This document shows, one piece after another, positions 60,717-64,000 of a stretch of 64,000 bases of DNA. The translations under genes and the position numbers were made by a program. Source of the stretch: Bacteroidetes bacterium UBA7674 (GTDB lineage Bacteria; Bacteroidota; Bacteroidia; Chitinophagales; Chitinophagaceae); contig DLHG01000001.1 in the NCBI GenBank assembly GCA_002483105.1, forward strand, positions 124,001 to 188,000, read 5' to 3'. The notes under the pieces were generated by a model. The model was not told the DNA's origin and searched no databases. It was given only the letters and a program-made list of their open reading frames with translations. Each line of letters begins with the position of its first letter. Position 1 is the stretch's first letter.

Positions 60717-61267
60717 CAACATTTTTAGACATCCTGACGGAGATCCGCGACCTGCTGCTGGAGAACATTTCAGCCTTTGATGAAGGATTCGCGTATGCGC
60801 GACTTGACCCTAACCTGGGCTTGACAGTAACACAAGGGAATGAAGCACACTATGTTGGCATCACTGATGTGGAAGGAGACTACTTCTATATACGTGTACC
60901 ACACTCTGTGAACGGGACATATATAAATGCCATTTCCAGTATAGCCGGAAAGTCGAAACAAGACTGCAGTGTGGCGATAGCGCAGAAGTGCCCATGCGCG
61001 TTAGTTGCCGTAATGAAAGAAGCGGATGAGTTCAAACTCAGTGATGCTATAGTGAACGAACTGTTGAAAACAAAGGTGATAGATGTAAAGGCTGTTTGGA
61101 TAGATCCTGTAGCGATCGTAGAACAGGAATTCAAAGGACTGGATGCGGAAGCCATCAATGCTGTGAAAGCCCGTATTGACAATAGAACTATCATCAGAGT
61201 CGACTTTGACATTACCCGAAATTTTGAAACCCATAATTGTACCTATCAATTCTGTAAACAATGTTAG
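60713..61267 (+). CDS. Phage protein, 184 aa
   Basis: This mixed alpha/beta protein (DILTEIRDLLLENI, YFYIRVPHSVNGTY, VDFDITRNFETHNC) starts inside the previous stop. Its end overlaps the next start by 7 bases. It may be a head-tail connector or tail terminator protein by place. Function unknown. Confidence 0.55.
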   Translation: MTTFLDILTEIRDLLLENISAFDEGFAYARLDPNLGLTVTQGNEAHYVGITDVEGDYFYIRVPHSVNGTYINAISSIAGKSKQDCSVAIAQKCPCALVAVMKEADEFKLSDAIVNELLKTKVIDVKAVWIDPVAIVEQEFKGLDAEAINAVKARIDNRTIIRVDFDITRNFETHNCTYQFCKQC

Positions 61268-61713
61268 CACTAATCGCATTTTGCATTTTATTTCTTGTCA
61301 GCGCAATCGCTGCAAGCGGCACTTCCAAACTCATTATGATACTAATTGAGCCGGGAGAGCTTTTAGGTAGTTGGCAAAAGAGGCTGAAACAAATAGAGCC
61401 GGAGAAAGGAGACAAAAACTACCACTTAAAAGAATTCTGGTACAAACGGCTTGGTGGATGTGTCATCTGTATGAGGCAATTCATTTCAGAGATATCATTT
61501 GTTATGTTCTGCATCATATATAGCATATACGGAACATTCCCGACGACATATATAGACAATATATTCCTAAGATGGTTGCTTAATGTCGTTCTATTCATCG
61601 GATACTGCGGTAGCACTCTACAAATAAGCCAATGGCTGGAATACAAACAACCTAAACCTGAAGAACCCGAGAACATTATAGAAACCCGATACAGAAACCC
61701 TAATAATAATTAA
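61261..61713 (+). CDS. Phage membrane protein with CVICM motif
   Basis: This 150-residue protein has an N-terminal helix (residues 1-25) and two more hydrophobic segments (about 70-92 and 100-122), with a GGCVICMRQF motif between. It might be a lysis-associated membrane protein. It overlaps the 184-aa gene. Function unknown. Confidence 0.55.
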   Translation: MLALIAFCILFLVSAIAASGTSKLIMILIEPGELLGSWQKRLKQIEPEKGDKNYHLKEFWYKRLGGCVICMRQFISEISFVMFCIIYSIYGTFPTTYIDNIFLRWLLNVVLFIGYCGSTLQISQWLEYKQPKPEEPENIIETRYRNPNNN

Positions 61714-61717
61714 TACT

Positions 61718-62014
61718 ATGAACTGTAATTGCCTGGCATATCAGTGCCTGAATATTGACTACAACGAATGTGACAATGACATCAGCTTACCGTTGAACGC
61801 CGATGAAACAGGAACATGGGTAGTCCAGATAGAATTCGGTGGTACCTGGGTGCGACTGAATATAGAAGTAACGGAGGGCGAGCCGATAGTGATACCTAAT
61901 ATTCTGAATGAACGCTATATACATACAATCAGGCTATTAGATACTACAAAAGGGTTGTTCAACGATACCTGTTACAAGCTTCAAACGAAGATAACAAATC
62001 CTATAACCGTTTAA
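61718..62014 (+). CDS. Small phage protein, 98 aa
   Basis: A soluble beta-rich protein with a Cys-rich start (NCNCLAYQCLNI). It sits in the lysis-side region. Function unknown. Confidence 0.5.
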   Translation: MNCNCLAYQCLNIDYNECDNDISLPLNADETGTWVVQIEFGGTWVRLNIEVTEGEPIVIPNILNERYIHTIRLLDTTKGLFNDTCYKLQTKITNPITV

Positions 62015-62023
62015 ACCTATCCT

Positions 62024-62296
62024 ATGTTAATCCAAAAAAACAAAACAGTGCTAAGCTTTATAAAGCCTACTCCGGCCTGGGCCACTTGGGTATTCCGTAT
62101 TGTCTTTCTGCTGACGACAGCCACGACCATCATTATATCCTCTGAACCAGATATAACAGACCAGGTGAAAGTGAAATTGAGCGTGTATTTGAAAGCTTTT
62201 GACTTTGTGATATGGGGATTGGCAAGAGGCATCGGAGTAAGCAAAGAAGAAATCACTCATGAACAAAAGGAGGTAGATGATGTCCAGAATACCTGA
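62024..62296 (+). CDS. Possible small holin-like membrane protein (90 aa)
   Basis: One clear membrane segment (WVFRIVFLLTTATTIIIS) and a second weak one, then a charged tail. It overlaps the next gene by 20 bases. It could be an antiholin or holin partner. Confidence 0.45.
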   Translation: MLIQKNKTVLSFIKPTPAWATWVFRIVFLLTTATTIIISSEPDITDQVKVKLSVYLKAFDFVIWGLARGIGVSKEEITHEQKEVDDVQNT

Positions 62297-62609
62297 AGAG
62301 ATAATAGCATTTTTTACTAAATGGTGGGTGTATGTACTGTATGTACTGATAGGAATAGTTGGCAAATTCAGCTGGGATATTAGCAGAAAGAAGCGCATAA
62401 CATTTTTAAGCGCCATTTCTACAGTTGGCATAAGCGGATTCATTGGCTATATAAGCAGTGTGTACTGCAGCAACAATAATTTAGCAAACAAGGCAGCCTA
62501 TATCGTCCCCATTTGTACACTCTTAAGCGACAAGATCATCTCCTACCTGATATTCCGAGTGAAATGGAAAGAGATAAAGGATGCCTTCTTAAATATCGAC
62601 CCTGATTAA
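62277..62609 (+). CDS. Phage holin (110 aa)
   Basis: Three hydrophobic segments (YVLYVLIGIVGKF; SAISTVGISGFIGYISS; AAYIVPICTLLSDKIISYLI) with charged ends fit a three-TM holin. It lies before the spanin and the lysozyme, as expected. It controls the time of membrane opening. Confidence 0.6.
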   Translation: MMSRIPEEIIAFFTKWWVYVLYVLIGIVGKFSWDISRKKRITFLSAISTVGISGFIGYISSVYCSNNNLANKAAYIVPICTLLSDKIISYLIFRVKWKEIKDAFLNIDPD

Positions 62610-62618
62610 AACAAACCT

Positions 62619-63125
62619 ATGAAGAACATTATCACAAAAATAATGATCGCCGTAAGCCTGGCGGCAATGGTACTTGGCATGAGCAGTTGCTACACAGCAA
62701 GGACCGCAGAACGACAAGTTGACAAAGCACATCATAAATATCCTGCGGTGCCCGCGAAATTCTGCGCTGAGCGCTTTCCACCACTTGACAGCATCAGTAT
62801 CATCACGGAATACATTCAAGGTGAGGATATTGTCTACACAGACACACTAGTAGAGAGAAACTATATACTCGACACGCTGACACTCACTAAGTACATCACC
62901 AAAACAGTAAAGACAACCGATACTCTACGTGACACCAAGTATGTTCAACAAGAGAACAAAGCGATGCTTGTTCTTAAAGATCGAAAAATAAAAGAGCTAA
63001 CCGAGCAAGTAATTACTCTTACTCATAGCCGGAATAGCTGGCGAAAGTGGGCGTTGGTATTGGCAGGCATTCTTGCGCTCTACGTTTTGTTCAGGGTCAT
63101 CAAACTATATGTCTTCAAAAAATAA
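62619..63125 (+). CDS. One-piece spanin (u-spanin-like)
   Basis: This 168-residue protein has a lipobox (MSSC, Cys 24) at the N-terminus and a C-terminal transmembrane helix (ALVLAGILALYVLFRVI, about residues 145-163), with a linker of Thr/Asp repeats and helix between. A protein tied to both membranes is the layout of phage T1 gp11, which fuses outer and inner membrane in the last step of lysis. Confidence 0.65.
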   Translation: MKNIITKIMIAVSLAAMVLGMSSCYTARTAERQVDKAHHKYPAVPAKFCAERFPPLDSISIITEYIQGEDIVYTDTLVERNYILDTLTLTKYITKTVKTTDTLRDTKYVQQENKAMLVLKDRKIKELTEQVITLTHSRNSWRKWALVLAGILALYVLFRVIKLYVFKK

Positions 63126-63134
63126 AGCCTTATT

Positions 63135-63593
63135 ATGAATACAAGTAAAAACTGCGTGCTACTATTAAAACACTATGAAGGCTGCAGGCTGGAAGCCTAT
63201 AAATGCTCTGCCGGGATATGGACAATCGGTTATGGCAACACCTTTCATGCCGACGGGAGACCTGTGAAGCAAGGTGACAAAATAACGCAAGATGAAGCTG
63301 AAGAGCTATTGCCTATTATCCTTAAAAAATTTGCACAAGCTGTATTCAAAAGAACTGCCCGGATGGAGCAACATGAGTTTGAAGCGCTGGTTTGCTTTAC
63401 CTACAACATTGGAATCGGAGCATTTGAGGGTTCAACTATGCTCAAGAAGATACGCAAAGATTTACCTGCAGCAGAAATAGCTGCTGAATTCCAGAAATGG
63501 AATAAGGCAAAAGGGAAAGTGCTTAACGGATTGGTGAAACGTAGGGCAGCAGAGGCGTGGCTATATGAGAAAGGCTCAGTGAGGATATTTTAG
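63135..63593 (+). CDS. GH24 endolysin (lysozyme)
   Basis: This 152-residue protein fits phage T4/P22-type lysozymes. The triad E15 (HYEG), C24 (the family allows Cys for Asp) and T30 (GIWTIGYGN) keeps the E-8-C/D-5-T spacing. There is no signal peptide, so it needs the holin. It cuts the glycan chain of peptidoglycan. It ends the prophage. Confidence 0.9.
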   Translation: MNTSKNCVLLLKHYEGCRLEAYKCSAGIWTIGYGNTFHADGRPVKQGDKITQDEAEELLPIILKKFAQAVFKRTARMEQHEFEALVCFTYNIGIGAFEGSTMLKKIRKDLPAAEIAAEFQKWNKAKGKVLNGLVKRRAAEAWLYEKGSVRIF

Positions 63594-63595
63594 TC

Positions 63596-64000
63596 CTAAT
63601 TACTTATCTCGAACCTCACAGGCGTAGTATAATACACCGCCACGTCTTTTCCACCTTGTTTAGCAGGCTTCCATTTGGGCATGGCTTTAATAACGCGAAT
63701 AGCCTCTGCATCCAGTTCCTCCGAAACACCTCCTTTGATCTTGACATCTTCTATGGCTCCCTGGGCAGTAATAACAAAGGTGACATAAACCACTCCTTCT
63801 GTACCATCGTCAACGGCTTTTCGCGGGTATACTACAGAATTACGGAAATACCTCCCTATATCACCCGGAAACTCCGGTGGCTGTTCTGTTTGTGTATATA
63901 TTACTTTGGCTGATGAATCTGAAGAAGAAGCAGGCTTTTCCTGTGCCTGTGTTGCTGATACATTTAGTAAAAGCATAGCCGTAATTATCCATTTGATCAT
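63596..64000 (-). CDS. TonB-like C-terminal domain exported protein
   Basis: This 134-residue protein has a signal peptide (ends ATQAQ) and a TonB C-terminal domain (VYPRKAVDDGTEGVVYVTF; VIKAMPKWKPAKQGG; YTTPVRF). It lacks the Pro-rich linker and the N-terminal membrane anchor of full TonB. The start ATG lies at the last bases of the window. It is a host gene, convergent to the lysozyme by 2 bases. Confidence 0.85.
   Translation of the reverse strand: MIKWIITAMLLLNVSATQAQEKPASSSDSSAKVIYTQTEQPPEFPGDIGRYFRNSVVYPRKAVDDGTEGVVYVTFVITAQGAIEDVKIKGGVSEELDAEAIRVIKAMPKWKPAKQGGKDVAVYYTTPVRFEISN

Noticed and set aside
33511..64000. Diversity-generating retroelement or retron
   Set aside because: No reverse transcriptase frame was found, and the two paralogues are far apart and not template/variable-repeat pairs.

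Overview
The window looks like a chromosomal segment of a Bacteroidota bacterium, most likely a member of the Chitinophagales. The signs are type IX secretion (T9SS) C-terminal sorting domains, DUF4292 and DUF983 proteins, a bacterial GH3-family protein, TAnnTTTG-type -7 boxes and A-rich leaders in place of strong Shine-Dalgarno sites. No rRNA or tRNA gene was seen.

Positions 1-33.5 kb are ordinary host chromosome. They hold an envelope-maintenance run (nucleotidyltransferase end, TPR protein, DUF4292 lipoprotein), an M16 peptidase, a FISUMP/T9SS surface protein, a cold-shock protein, an RluE-like pseudouridine synthase, a GH3 protein, a heptose-7-phosphate kinase with an APC permease and an OmpH/Skp-like chaperone, a DUF892 ferritin-like protein with a histone-H1-like tail, two small Gln-rich proteins, a DEAD-box helicase, a CDP-alcohol phosphotransferase, a HipA-like kinase with DUF3037, an AraC regulator and a NYN-domain protein. 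Six of these genes carry TGGCA 39-45 bases before the start codon followed by an A/T-rich tract, which suggests a shared, probably stress-related promoter.

Positions about 33.7-63.6 kb are a prophage or prophage remnant. A leftward S24 (LexA-like) repressor sits beside a palindromic operator. A noncoding stretch with two strong RNA hairpin systems follows, then a rightward late region: small and large terminase, a probable tail chaperone with a -1 frameshift extension, tape measure, tail proteins, portal, scaffold, major capsid, head/neck proteins, and a holin, one-piece spanin and GH24 lysozyme lysis cassette. Tail genes lie between terminase and portal/capsid, which is not the usual siphophage order. 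No integrase, transposase, replication gene or head protease was recognised. A TonB-like host gene follows immediately.

The prophage carries several likely cargo genes: a T9SS-exported surface protein, three small Cys-containing lipoproteins, two related secreted proteins and an A/T-rich TPR-DUF2971 protein between scaffold and capsid. Nearly every gap between its late genes holds a GC-rich, hairpin-forming repeat in one orientation. Three late genes are interrupted or extended at homopolymer runs (T9, A7, A9), which may be programmed slippage, true mutations or assembly errors.
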